This document shows, in pieces, positions 35,671-43,217 of a DNA stretch of 64,000 bases. How positions within the stretch are numbered: position 1 is the stretch's first letter; each line of letters starts with the position of its first letter. Both the position numbers and the translations under genes were made by a program. This DNA comes from Alphaproteobacteria bacterium. Lineage in GTDB: Bacteria > Myxococcota_A > UBA796 > GCA-2862545. The stretch spans positions 1 to 64,000 of the forward strand of contig JACKEP010000006.1 of the NCBI GenBank assembly GCA_020632915.1, written 5' to 3'. The notes beneath the pieces are model-generated. The model saw nothing but the letters and a program-made list of their open reading frames with translations. It had not been told where the DNA came from and ran no database searches.

Positions 35671-35869
35671 GTCCCTCACGTCGTTGATCGAGCTCGCCCT
35701 GGTGGGCGCCACCCTGTCGCTCGCGTCGTGCACCGAGGAGCCGGCCGCCGACGGCGACTGCACCGCCGACGACACCGACACCGACTGCGAGCAGGGCTGC
35801 CCGGAGCAGGGCTGTCCCGAGCAGGGCTGCCCTGAGCAGGGCTGTCCCGAGGCCGGCTGCCCCACCTGA
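35663..35869 (+). CDS. candidate RiPP precursor: lipoprotein with tandem CPEQG repeats
   Basis: A 68-residue lipoprotein. The ATG at 35663 follows tggaggaaggac, a strong ribosome site. The signal ends in lipobox LASC (Cys23). After a short acidic spacer come Cys33 and Cys42 and then a five-residue repeat, giving Cys46, 51, 56, 61 and 66 (EQGCP four times, then EAGCP). Bufferin and HvfA-type precursors of MNIO enzymes are also Sec-exported and carry EGKCG-like repeats, likewise with Glu three residues before Cys and a period of five. The DUF692 and DUF2063 genes follow directly. Precursor status is inferred from context and repeat form; lipidation would be unusual. Confidence 0.75.
   Translation: MRRSLTSLIELALVGATLSLASCTEEPAADGDCTADDTDTDCEQGCPEQGCPEQGCPEQGCPEAGCPT
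35786..35866 (+). repeat. 15-nt tandem repeat encoding CPEQG units
   Basis: A 15-nt unit (gagcagggctgyccn) is repeated four times with a fifth diverged copy (gaggccggctgcccc). Synonymous changes between copies (tgc/tgt; ccg/ccc/cct) show the amino acid repeat is kept while the DNA drifts, which argues for selection on the peptide. Confidence 0.85.
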
Positions 35870-35898
35870 ACCCGACTGCGCGCGAAGGTCGGCGGTGT

Positions 35899-35932
35899 CC
35901 CGGGGGGACGCTCTTCTCCTCGTCCCCCCGGG
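35899..35932 (+). terminator. perfect 11-bp hairpin, probable attenuator within the RiPP operon
   Basis: CCCGGGGGGAC at 35899-35909 pairs completely with GTCCCCCCGGG at 35922-35932 around a 12-nt pyrimidine-rich loop. It lies between the short Cys-repeat gene and the DUF692 gene on the same strand. In RiPP operons such a partial terminator lets the precursor mRNA exceed that of the enzymes. No U-tract follows. Confidence 0.65.
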
Positions 35933-35972
35933 CGCCGTCGACCGGAACGCATGCCCCCGCCAGGAGGCGACC

Positions 35973-36812
35973 ATGCGCCACCACGCCCACGGCCTCGGCA
36001 TCGGTCTGCGAAAGCCCTTCGCCGATGCGCTCGTCGACGGCAGCCGGGACGTCGACTTCGTCGAGATCATCCCCGAGAACTTCGTCGGTCGGGGCGGTCG
36101 CGCGGTGGCCACGCTGCGCCGGGCGGCGGAACGCTGGCCCGTGCTCGCCCACGGTGTGAGCCTGTCGCTCGGCGGACCCGATCCGCTCGATCGTGCCTAC
36201 CTCGTCGCGCTCAAGGCGTTGCTCGACCTCCTCGAGGTCCCCGTCTACACCGATCACCTCTGCTGGTCGTCGGCCGGGGGCTACGCCACCCACGACCTGC
36301 TGCCGTTGCCGTTCTCGGCCGAGGCCGTGGCGCACACGGCAGCCCGCATCCGCCGCGTCGCCGACGTGCTGGAGCGTCCCGTCGCCGTCGAGAACATCAG
36401 CTTCTACGCGGTGATGCCCGGTGGCGAGCTCGACGAGCCCGCGTTCGTCACCGCGGTGTGCGACGCGGCGGACTGCGGGCTGCTCCTCGACGTGAACAAC
36501 GTCCACGTCAACGCCGCCAACCACGGCCGCGACGCCCGCGCCGACCTGCTGGCCCTGCCGCTGCACCGCACCGTCCAGCTGCACGTCGCGGGGCACCACC
36601 GCCAGGGTGCGCGCCTGGTCGACAGCCACGGCGCGCCGGTCTGCGACGCCGTGCTGGCGTTGGCGGCCGAGGCGCTGGACCACGTCGGCGACGTGCCCGT
36701 GCTGCTCGAGTGGGACACGTCCATCCCGCCGCTCGACGCCGTGCTCGACGAGGCGGACCGCCTGCGCACCGCGCTCGCCCCCCACCGCGGCGCGTGGCGG
36801 GCCTCCGCATGA
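35973..36812 (+). CDS. DUF692 / MNIO multinuclear iron oxidase (BufB/HvfB-like)
   Basis: A 279-residue TIM-barrel enzyme of the MNIO family (MbnB, TglH, HvfB, BufB), which uses two or three iron ions and O2 to modify cysteines in precursor peptides. Conserved stretches are GLGIGLRKPF, VDFVEIIPENF, HGVSLSLGGPDP, YTDHLCW, VENISFY, LLLDVNNVHVNAANHG, QLHVAGHH and LLEWDTSIPPLD, which supply the His/Glu/Asp/Asn metal ligands. The ATG at 35973 follows caggaggcgacc. Its stop overlaps the next start (ATGA). Context with a Cys-repeat lipoprotein and DUF2063 points to a bufferin/HvfABC-type pathway. The modification type (thiooxazole or oxazolone/thioamide) cannot be read from sequence. Confidence 0.93.
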   Translation: MRHHAHGLGIGLRKPFADALVDGSRDVDFVEIIPENFVGRGGRAVATLRRAAERWPVLAHGVSLSLGGPDPLDRAYLVALKALLDLLEVPVYTDHLCWSSAGGYATHDLLPLPFSAEAVAHTAARIRRVADVLERPVAVENISFYAVMPGGELDEPAFVTAVCDAADCGLLLDVNNVHVNAANHGRDARADLLALPLHRTVQLHVAGHHRQGARLVDSHGAPVCDAVLALAAEALDHVGDVPVLLEWDTSIPPLDAVLDEADRLRTALAPHRGAWRASA

Positions 36813-37525
36813 CGCTCGCCGCCTTCTTCGACGCCGTCGGCCCCATGGTCCGCGGGCAGCGCAGCGCCGCCGACGTGGAAGCCGCGCTCGGCCCGTGCCC
36901 CACAGGCACCGAGGCCCTCGGGTGGTACGCCACGCTGCAGGCCCACCACGTGCGGTGTCAGCTGGCCGAGCTGTTTCCCACCGTGCACGCCGCCGTCGCC
37001 CGTCGGGGTCCCCAGGCCTGGGACCGCCTCGTCGATGCCTACGTGGGCTGCCACCCGCCGTCCCACTGGGAGCTCGCCCGCGTGGGAGAGGCGTTCGCCG
37101 ACTGGCTGGTCGCGCACGACGTCGACGGCGCGCGCCTGGGCAGCGTCGCCGACTGGCGCTGGACGCGGTGGCTGGCCCGCACCGCGCGCGACACGTTCGA
37201 CGGCGACGGGCTCGACGTGCGGCTGTTCGTGCGCAGCTGGCCCGTCGACGCGCCGCGCCTGTCCCGTGCCCTGCGCGATGGCGACGAGCCCACCGCCGCG
37301 GTGCCCACCTCCGTGCTCGTGTGGCGCCACGAGGCCACCGGCCGGGTGCACCACCTCACGCCGTCGCTCGCCACGCTCGCGGTGCTGGCCACGCGGCAGG
37401 GGCTGGCGCTGCGCGGACCGCTGGCCGACCTGTCGGCCGACCGCGTGGCCGACGAAGCGGCGCGCCTGCTGCGCCTCGGCGCCCTGATCCCCGATCCCAC
37501 TCCCCGACCCCCGGAGACGCCATGA
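36809..37525 (+). CDS. DUF2063-type partner protein (BufC/HvfC-like)
   Basis: A 238-residue soluble protein coupled by ATGA to the MNIO gene. The N-terminal helical DUF2063 domain is recognisable (MTLAAFFDAVGPMVRGQ, then LGWYATLQAHHVRCQLAELFPTVH and WDRLVDAYVGCHPPSHWEL). The C-terminal half, with LVWRHEATGRVHHLTPSLATL, resembles the winged-helix-like precursor-binding part. In HvfC/BufC these domains recruit the precursor peptide to the MNIO enzyme. The strict gene order precursor, MNIO, DUF2063 supports the role. Its own stop overlaps the P460 gene start. Confidence 0.85.
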   Translation: MTLAAFFDAVGPMVRGQRSAADVEAALGPCPTGTEALGWYATLQAHHVRCQLAELFPTVHAAVARRGPQAWDRLVDAYVGCHPPSHWELARVGEAFADWLVAHDVDGARLGSVADWRWTRWLARTARDTFDGDGLDVRLFVRSWPVDAPRLSRALRDGDEPTAAVPTSVLVWRHEATGRVHHLTPSLATLAVLATRQGLALRGPLADLSADRVADEAARLLRLGALIPDPTPRPPETP

Positions 37526-38013
37526 CCCGCCTGCTCGTGCTCTTCCCGGTGCTCTGCCTCGTCGCCGCTTGCGCCGACGGCACTGACCCCGACGCCACCC
37601 TCGACGTGGACGCGTTCGCCGCCGACCTGTGGGACGACGCCGTCGGCGCCTACCCGGGCTGGTCGCAGCGCGGCGCGTGGACCACGACGCCCGTGCCCTC
37701 CCAGAGCCACGCCGGCGACCACGTCGTGGCCTGGTACGACGACGCCATGATCGCCTGGGACCTCCAGGGCACGGCTCCCGACGGCGCCACCGCCGTCAAG
37801 GTCCACTACGACAGCGCCACCGCCACCGAACCCAAGGCCTACACCGTCATGACCAAGGTCGACGGCTTCGACGCCGAGCACGGGGACTGGTTCTGGGCGC
37901 GCTACGAGGCCGACGGCAGCGTCACCGTCGCGGGGTCCGTCGGGGCGTGCACCGGCTGCCACGGTGCGGTGTCCGACACCAGCGACTGGGTCTACGGCGA
38001 GCCGCCCGCGTAG
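37522..38013 (+). CDS. cytochrome P460-family lipoprotein
   Basis: A 163-residue lipoprotein (MTRLLVLFPVLCLVAAC, lipobox Cys17), coupled by ATGA to the DUF2063 gene. The fold signature AYTVMTKVDGFD, GDWFWARYEADG and the C-terminal haem site CTGCH (143-147) match the cytochrome P460 / cytochrome c'-beta family. In P460 enzymes a lysine cross-links to the haem; candidates here are Lys93 (TAVKVHY), Lys105 and Lys112, but which (if any) is equivalent is uncertain. Family members bind NO or oxidise hydroxylamine, or only bind ligands. Inclusion in a MNIO operon suggests a redox or metal-related role on the outer surface. Confidence 0.85.
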   Translation: MTRLLVLFPVLCLVAACADGTDPDATLDVDAFAADLWDDAVGAYPGWSQRGAWTTTPVPSQSHAGDHVVAWYDDAMIAWDLQGTAPDGATAVKVHYDSATATEPKAYTVMTKVDGFDAEHGDWFWARYEADGSVTVAGSVGACTGCHGAVSDTSDWVYGEPPA

Positions 38014-38017
38014 GCGC

Positions 38018-40285
38018 TCAGAACCGCACGCGCAGTCCGGCCTGGTAGCCGACGGCGCCCTGCACGCCGTTGCCGAGGTCGAAGCGCGGCATCAGCGTGT
38101 CGAGAGGGGCCTCGGCGCCAGCGCCGATGGGGATCGCTACGCGGAACGCCGGTCCGATCCACAGCCCGAACGGGCCCGCGACGTCGCCGCCGATCATCAC
38201 CCGCAGGGACGTCACGAAGCCCGTGTCGATGGTGGCGAGATCGCCCGTGGGCGCCTCCAGGGTCTGCAGCACGATGTCGGCGTCGAGGTAGAGGCGCTGG
38301 TCGAAGAACGTGGCGTGGCCGCCCATGCCGCCGCCGAACGACAGCGCGATGTCGTCGACCGGGTCGAGCCCGACCAGCAGCGTCGTGTAGATGTGCTTGC
38401 TGCCGAACTTGAACCCGAGGGCCGCCGGGGTCAGGTCGTCGGTCCACAGCTCGAAGGCGTGGTAGCCGTTGCGCGCGATGGTCACGAGGCCGAGCGCCTC
38501 GCCGTCGAGCTCGTCGGCCACGTTGAACAGGCCGAGCTGGAAGCCCTTCATCCGGCGCGCCACGTTGATCAGGCCGAGCTGGACGCCGTCCCCGTCGCCG
38601 GCCTTGTTGATCAGCGCGAGCTGGGCGCCGCGCATCCCCACCGCGGCGTTGAACAGTCCCGACACCTGCAGCCCCCGCACCGTGTCGCGCGCCTGGTTGC
38701 CCAGGATCGACAGCTGGGCGCCGTCGACCCGGCTCCCCGCGACGTTGACGCCGCCGGCGAGCTGGGCGCCGACCAGGTGGCCGTGGTGGACGTTGAACAG
38801 GGTGGACAGCTGGGCGCCCTTGCGCCCGCCCCACGCGATGTTGCCCACGCCGGCCAGCTGGGAGCCGAACGTGGACTGGGGGCTGTCGCCGTGGACGAGG
38901 TTGACGATGCCCGCACCCTGGAGTCCGGCGAGGCGGCCGCCGACGTCGTTGACGAAGAACGAGCCCTGGAAGCCCTTGAGGTCACCGCCGGCGTGGGTGT
39001 AGCCGAAGGTGAGCTGGGCGCCGGTGACGTCGTGGCGGGCGCGGGTGCCGAACAGGCCCAGCACACCGCCGCGCAGGCTGTGGACGGTGCCGCCGAACAG
39101 GTGGAACGCGACGCCCTGCACGGCGACGCTGGCCTTGGGGCTGTCGAGCGGCGTGCCGGCGACCCGGAACTGACCGTGGACGGTCCGCGACGGCGGGTCG
39201 GCCTCGGTGTCGCCGCGGGTGCGGCCGTCGACGAAGAGGTCCTGGCGCGTCAGGTCGGCGACCTCGACGTGGGCCGTGCGGCCCGGCGTCACCGTCACCC
39301 GCGCGGTGTAGGCCACCGGCCGTGTCTGCAGCTGGACCTGGTAGGTGCCGGGTGGCACGCTGAGCACGAGCGGCTTTCCAGGCACCTTGTCGACCTGGGC
39401 GAACAGGTGGCCGTCGGCCGTGCGCAGCCAGAGCGCACCGTCGAGCGTGGCCCCCAGCTCCAGCCGGGCGGTGGCCGCGCGCAGGTCGGTCATCACGTAG
39501 TCGCCCTGTCCTGCCAGATCGAGGGCGTAGTACGGGCTCTGGGGACCGATCCGGCTGTCGGCAGTGGACGCGCGCGTCTCGCGGAACGTGTAGGTGTAGG
39601 CCTCCGACAGGGTGACGAGGCCGTCGCCGTCGGCGTCCGCGGCGCCGCGCAGGGCGGTGACGAGGTGGTGGGTGAAGAACGACGCGCCGATGCGGTCGGA
39701 CTCCTGGCTCGACTCGTCGGCGGTGGACGAGGTCAGGAACGCCTCGCCGCGCACGGTGCTCGCCTCGTCGGTCAGGAACGCCGGGCGCGCGATGCCGCCC
39801 TTGGCCCGCACCAGCGCCCCCGACGCGCACGAGTCGAGCACCGCGAGGCGCACGTCGGCGTCGAGGCGCGCGAGCTCGGTGCGCAGGCGCAGGTAGCTGT
39901 AGGGCTCGCCACCCGGGAGCAGGCCCGAGGCGTCCGAGTGGCCCGAGTAGTACACCACCACCTCGACGCGCGCGGCGGTGCGGTGGGCGGCCACCACCCG
40001 CGCGGACAGGTCGGCGAAGGCCGCGGTGATGCCGTCGCGGCTGGGCTCGGACAGCACGAGCAGGTCGTCGGGCGCGACGCCCCCCAGATCGGTCAGCACG
40101 TGGGCGAAGCTGTCGGCGTCGGTGTGGGCGTAGCGCAGCGTCACCCGCTCCGGTCCGCCGTCGTTCGACCCGATCACCAGCGCGAACCGCCGCAGCGGCA
40201 CGAGCTCCTGGGCGGTGGCCACGGTGGACAGCGCGCCCGCGAGGACGAGGGCGAGCAGGCCGCCCGCCCGACCCGCGCGGGTCAT
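38018..40285 (-). CDS. caspase-fold (C14-like) protease with C-terminal beta-barrel-like repeat region
   Basis: A 755-residue exported protein (signal peptide to about AQE at residue 27). The caspase-like domain has the catalytic His116 (VYYSGHSD) and Cys153 (LDSCASGA). The next part has an EF-hand-like loop (DADGDGLVTLSEAYTY). After about residue 380 come many short G-x-Q-x-G-x-x-N repeats (e.g. GVQLGLINVARRM, GFQLGLFNVADEL), like the LA_2272 surface-repeat type, ending in a strand GLRVRF typical of an outer-membrane barrel. The start overlaps the stop of the anti-sigma-like gene (ATGA). Cys and His are present, so activity is plausible. Substrates are unknown. Confidence 0.88.
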   Translation of the reverse strand: MTRAGRAGGLLALVLAGALSTVATAQELVPLRRFALVIGSNDGGPERVTLRYAHTDADSFAHVLTDLGGVAPDDLLVLSEPSRDGITAAFADLSARVVAAHRTAARVEVVVYYSGHSDASGLLPGGEPYSYLRLRTELARLDADVRLAVLDSCASGALVRAKGGIARPAFLTDEASTVRGEAFLTSSTADESSQESDRIGASFFTHHLVTALRGAADADGDGLVTLSEAYTYTFRETRASTADSRIGPQSPYYALDLAGQGDYVMTDLRAATARLELGATLDGALWLRTADGHLFAQVDKVPGKPLVLSVPPGTYQVQLQTRPVAYTARVTVTPGRTAHVEVADLTRQDLFVDGRTRGDTEADPPSRTVHGQFRVAGTPLDSPKASVAVQGVAFHLFGGTVHSLRGGVLGLFGTRARHDVTGAQLTFGYTHAGGDLKGFQGSFFVNDVGGRLAGLQGAGIVNLVHGDSPQSTFGSQLAGVGNIAWGGRKGAQLSTLFNVHHGHLVGAQLAGGVNVAGSRVDGAQLSILGNQARDTVRGLQVSGLFNAAVGMRGAQLALINKAGDGDGVQLGLINVARRMKGFQLGLFNVADELDGEALGLVTIARNGYHAFELWTDDLTPAALGFKFGSKHIYTTLLVGLDPVDDIALSFGGGMGGHATFFDQRLYLDADIVLQTLEAPTGDLATIDTGFVTSLRVMIGGDVAGPFGLWIGPAFRVAIPIGAGAEAPLDTLMPRFDLGNGVQGAVGYQAGLRVRF

Positions 40286-41079
40286 CGCTTCGCCTTGCGC
40301 ACCGTGAACCGCGCCACCGGCAGGGACTGGCCGTCGGCGCCCACGAAGGTGGCGGCCGGGCCGGCCTCCTTGACCGCCTCGACGATGTGGTCGACGTCGA
40401 GCGGGGCGTGGTCGGTGACGAACAGGAACGACTCGAAGCTGGGGGCGTCGTCGAGCTCGAACGCGCGGCCGAGCCGCTGCTCGCCCCCGGCCACCAGCGC
40501 CGTGGTGCCCTTGCGGCGATCGGGGTGGTGCAGGGTGACGGTGCGGTTGCCGTCGATCGACAGGAGCACCCCGTAGCGCTGACCGGCGGCGAGGTAGGCC
40601 AGCTGCAGCACGGCGCCCGCGTCGAGGTGTTCCCCGTCGACCACGGGCTGCGGGCCGGCGTCGGTCTGGACGTACACGCGGATCTCGGGCGCGATGTCGC
40701 CCTTCGGTCGCTCCGGGAACGCGTCGACCAGCACCACCGGGCTGTCGTCGGGGAGGGGGCCGGTGTCGGGGCGTCCGATCACCACGAGGGCGGCCACGGC
40801 AGCGACGAGCACGGGCGTGGCGGCCACGGCCCAGGTGCGCCACGGCGCGGGCTTGCGGGCGGGCGTGGTGGCGGCGGCGCGGGCGCGCACCCGATGGGCG
40901 AAGCGCTCGGGCGGGATCTGCTCGAGGATCTCGGCGTCGGAGGCGGCGATGGCCGCGAGCCGGTCGAGGCCCCCGGGCTCGGCCTCCAGGGCCGCGCGCA
41001 CCTGGCGGGCACGCTCGGGCGACAGCTCACCGTGGGCGAGCTGCTCGACGAACAGGTCGGGCACGCGTCGGGGCGTCAT
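40282..41079 (-). CDS. anti-sigma-factor-like membrane protein
   Basis: A 265-residue protein with a cytoplasmic N-terminal helical region (FVEQLAHGELSPERARQVRAAL), one membrane segment (about 84-102, WAVAATPVLVAAVAALVVIG) and a periplasmic beta-rich domain resembling DUF4384-type modules (IRVYVQTDAG and LLSIDGNRTVTLHHPD). There is no zinc-binding HxxxCxxC motif. It overlaps the ECF sigma gene before it and the caspase gene after it by ATGA, the usual layout of sigma/anti-sigma pairs. It probably sequesters the sigma factor until an envelope signal arrives. Confidence 0.78.
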   Translation of the reverse strand: MTPRRVPDLFVEQLAHGELSPERARQVRAALEAEPGGLDRLAAIAASDAEILEQIPPERFAHRVRARAAATTPARKPAPWRTWAVAATPVLVAAVAALVVIGRPDTGPLPDDSPVVLVDAFPERPKGDIAPEIRVYVQTDAGPQPVVDGEHLDAGAVLQLAYLAAGQRYGVLLSIDGNRTVTLHHPDRRKGTTALVAGGEQRLGRAFELDDAPSFESFLFVTDHAPLDVDHIVEAVKEAGPAATFVGADGQSLPVARFTVRKAKR

Positions 41080-41564
41080 GCGGCGTCCTCCAGGCCATCG
41101 AGGTGCGCACGGAGCGTGCGCAGGCGCTTGCGGACCCCCGAGACCGACAGGCCCACCTCCTGGGCCGTCTCCTCGAGCGTGAGGCCGTCGACGTAGTGCA
41201 GCACGGCCATCACGGCGGTGGACGGCTGCTCGCGGGCGAACAGCCGGTCGAGCAGCGTGCGGGCCACGGTGCGCTCCTCCGCGTCGTCGAACGTCGCCAG
41301 CCGCAGGAGCAGGTCGTCGTCGGGATGCTCGGGGTGGCGTCGCCGCGTGCGCAGGACGTTGAGACAGGTGTTGGTGGCCATGCGGTACAACAGGCTGCTC
41401 GGGGCTGTGTCGTGGAGGCGCTGACCGCGTCGCACCACCTGCACGAACACCTCCTGCATCGCGTCACGCGCGAGCTCCTCGTCCTTGAGGAGCGCGCGGC
41501 AGCGTCGAAGCACCATGGGTCCGTGTGTGCGGTACCAGGCGGCCACGTCGGGCACTGGGTCCAT
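41076..41564 (-). CDS. ECF RNA polymerase sigma factor
   Basis: A 162-residue ECF sigma factor. Region 2 includes ALLKDEELARDAMQEVFVQVV, and region 4 is the helix-turn-helix GLTLEETAQEVGLSVSGVRKRL. It lacks extra C-terminal domains. It is the first gene of a three-gene coupled operon (sigma, anti-sigma-like, caspase-like). Such ECF genes often drive their own operon, but no promoter repeat was identified in the 75-nt upstream gap, which lies downstream of the HTTM gene. Confidence 0.92.
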   Translation of the reverse strand: MDPVPDVAAWYRTHGPMVLRRCRALLKDEELARDAMQEVFVQVVRRGQRLHDTAPSSLLYRMATNTCLNVLRTRRRHPEHPDDDLLLRLATFDDAEERTVARTLLDRLFAREQPSTAVMAVLHYVDGLTLEETAQEVGLSVSGVRKRLRTLRAHLDGLEDAA

Positions 41565-41639
41565 CCGGGTCTGCCCCCTTCAACACCGGAGCGGCGTCCC
41601 AGTGTCACCCACAATCCGCATCGGTGCCCGCGATCTGCG

Positions 41640-43166
41640 TCAGTCCTGCGGTGGGTCGGGCGGACCGAACGGATCGCTGGCTCCACCCGCCGCGTCGGGC
41701 CCGTCGTCGTCGACGTCGTCGCCGGCTGCGGGCAGGTGACGATCGTGGCGCGCCGCGTCGCAGCCCTGCCGTCGCAGCCGCTGCGGCACCGCCTCGGGCT
41801 CGGGCTGTCCCGGGGCGGGGGACCGCTCCAACATCCAGTACAGCGTGGCCTGCAGCGCCCGCTGCTCCTGCGGGTGGCTGGTGTTCCACGTGCGGCACAC
41901 CCAGTCCAGGTAGGGCGGACGCGCCTCCTGGGAGGTGCGCAGCCACAGGCTCCAGAAGTACTTGCGCCACCGCTCCGAGGCGTAGGGTGCCTCCGGATCG
42001 TCGGGCTTGGCCCACGCGCGGGGCGCCCCCCCACGGAGCGCGTCGACCCGGGTGCCGTCGGCCAGCACCAGCTCCACCACCGGCCAGCCGTCCTCCACCA
42101 GGGGCTCGGGAGCGTACATGTTCCAGTTCTGGTCGAGGCGCAGCGCGACGGCCAGGTGACGCCAGTGGCCCCGGACCGCGGGCAGGCTGTGGAAGGCCGT
42201 CGCGAGGTTCCACCAGAGCACCAGCCCGAACGCGAGCGACGGCGCCACCTGCGGCAGCCACGACCGCCACCCCCGTGGGCCCTCGCCGTCGGCCACCCGC
42301 CAGCCCAGCCGGTCCCAGACTTCCCCGGGCACCAGCCCCAGCCAGAGCAGCACCGACCACCAGCTCCACCAGCCGATGTGCAGCATCAGGCCGAGGCTGA
42401 TGTGGAACGCCCAGAACACCGCGATGACCACGGCGCGGATCCGCCACGTGCCGCGGGGCCAGAACAGGGCGAGCGGACCCACCACCTCCAGCACCATCGT
42501 GGCGTGGGTGCCGTAGGACAGCACCGTGGGCCACGCCCGCATCGCGATGCCGAGGTGCCGGGTGAACACGTCGGCCTGCAGCGTGTACCAGCCCGCGGTG
42601 CCGTCGGCCCAGGCCGGGCCGGTCTTGAGCCACCAGGTGACGAGGTAGATGATCACGATCTGCAGCGTGTAGATCGCCGTGGTCGGGGACAGGACCGTGC
42701 GCGGCGGGGCCGGGAGACGACCGGACCGTCGGTCCACCGACAGGTGGCCCGCGAGCGGCAGGAAGATCGCCCACAGCAGGCTGATCCGCACCACGGTGTC
42801 GACGCCGTACAGGACGTACAGGTTGCGGGCCTGCACGCTGACGACCAGCACCCAGGCCAGCACGGTGGCGGCGCGGGTGCGCCACCCGACGGCGATCGCG
42901 ACGCCGGCCAGCGCGGTGAGCACGAGCAGCAGGCCGGCCCACGTGGCGCTGCCGTCCCAGAAGAACAGCGACGGCCGCCAGCGCGCCGCGTGGGTCAACG
43001 CCCGGGGGAGGGCGCCCGCGTCGGTGTAGTGGGCGGACAGGTCGCGCAGGCGGTCGAGGGCGTCCAGCGTCACCAGCGCGCCCATGCCCACGCGGAACGC
43101 GGCGAGCGAGCGGCTGTCGAGGCCGAACAGGCGGGCGAGCAGGGCGGGGGGCGACTCAGGGCTCAT
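41640..43166 (-). CDS. HTTM-domain (vitamin K-dependent carboxylase-like) membrane protein
   Basis: A 508-residue multi-spanning protein. The order of hydrophobic segments and the stretches AAFRVGMGALVTLDALDRL, ARNLYVLYGVDTVVRISLLW and QIVIIYLVTWWLKTGPAW match the HTTM family related to gamma-glutamyl carboxylase. After about residue 310 a soluble part follows, with LRLDQNWNMYAPEP, a motif common in these bacterial proteins; the C-terminus is Asp/Pro-rich. The reaction of bacterial members is unknown. The ATG at 43166 has no clear ribosome site; an ATG at 43184 is possible. Confidence 0.85.
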   Translation of the reverse strand: MSPESPPALLARLFGLDSRSLAAFRVGMGALVTLDALDRLRDLSAHYTDAGALPRALTHAARWRPSLFFWDGSATWAGLLLVLTALAGVAIAVGWRTRAATVLAWVLVVSVQARNLYVLYGVDTVVRISLLWAIFLPLAGHLSVDRRSGRLPAPPRTVLSPTTAIYTLQIVIIYLVTWWLKTGPAWADGTAGWYTLQADVFTRHLGIAMRAWPTVLSYGTHATMVLEVVGPLALFWPRGTWRIRAVVIAVFWAFHISLGLMLHIGWWSWWSVLLWLGLVPGEVWDRLGWRVADGEGPRGWRSWLPQVAPSLAFGLVLWWNLATAFHSLPAVRGHWRHLAVALRLDQNWNMYAPEPLVEDGWPVVELVLADGTRVDALRGGAPRAWAKPDDPEAPYASERWRKYFWSLWLRTSQEARPPYLDWVCRTWNTSHPQEQRALQATLYWMLERSPAPGQPEPEAVPQRLRRQGCDAARHDRHLPAAGDDVDDDGPDAAGGASDPFGPPDPPQD

Positions 43167-43217
43167 GACGGCGCACCATGCCACGGGCGTGCCGCACCTG
43201 CACCGGCGCCGCGATCG

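Noticed and set aside
35786..35866. CPEQG-encoding repeats as a CRISPR or short tandem microsatellite artefact
   Set aside because: Copies differ at synonymous sites while the peptide unit is kept, lie wholly inside a reading frame with a lipoprotein signal, and have no spacers.
38018..40285. Caspase-fold protein as a type III CRISPR effector (Craspase-like)
   Set aside because: It carries a Sec signal and barrel-like repeats, and no CRISPR array or cas gene is in the window.
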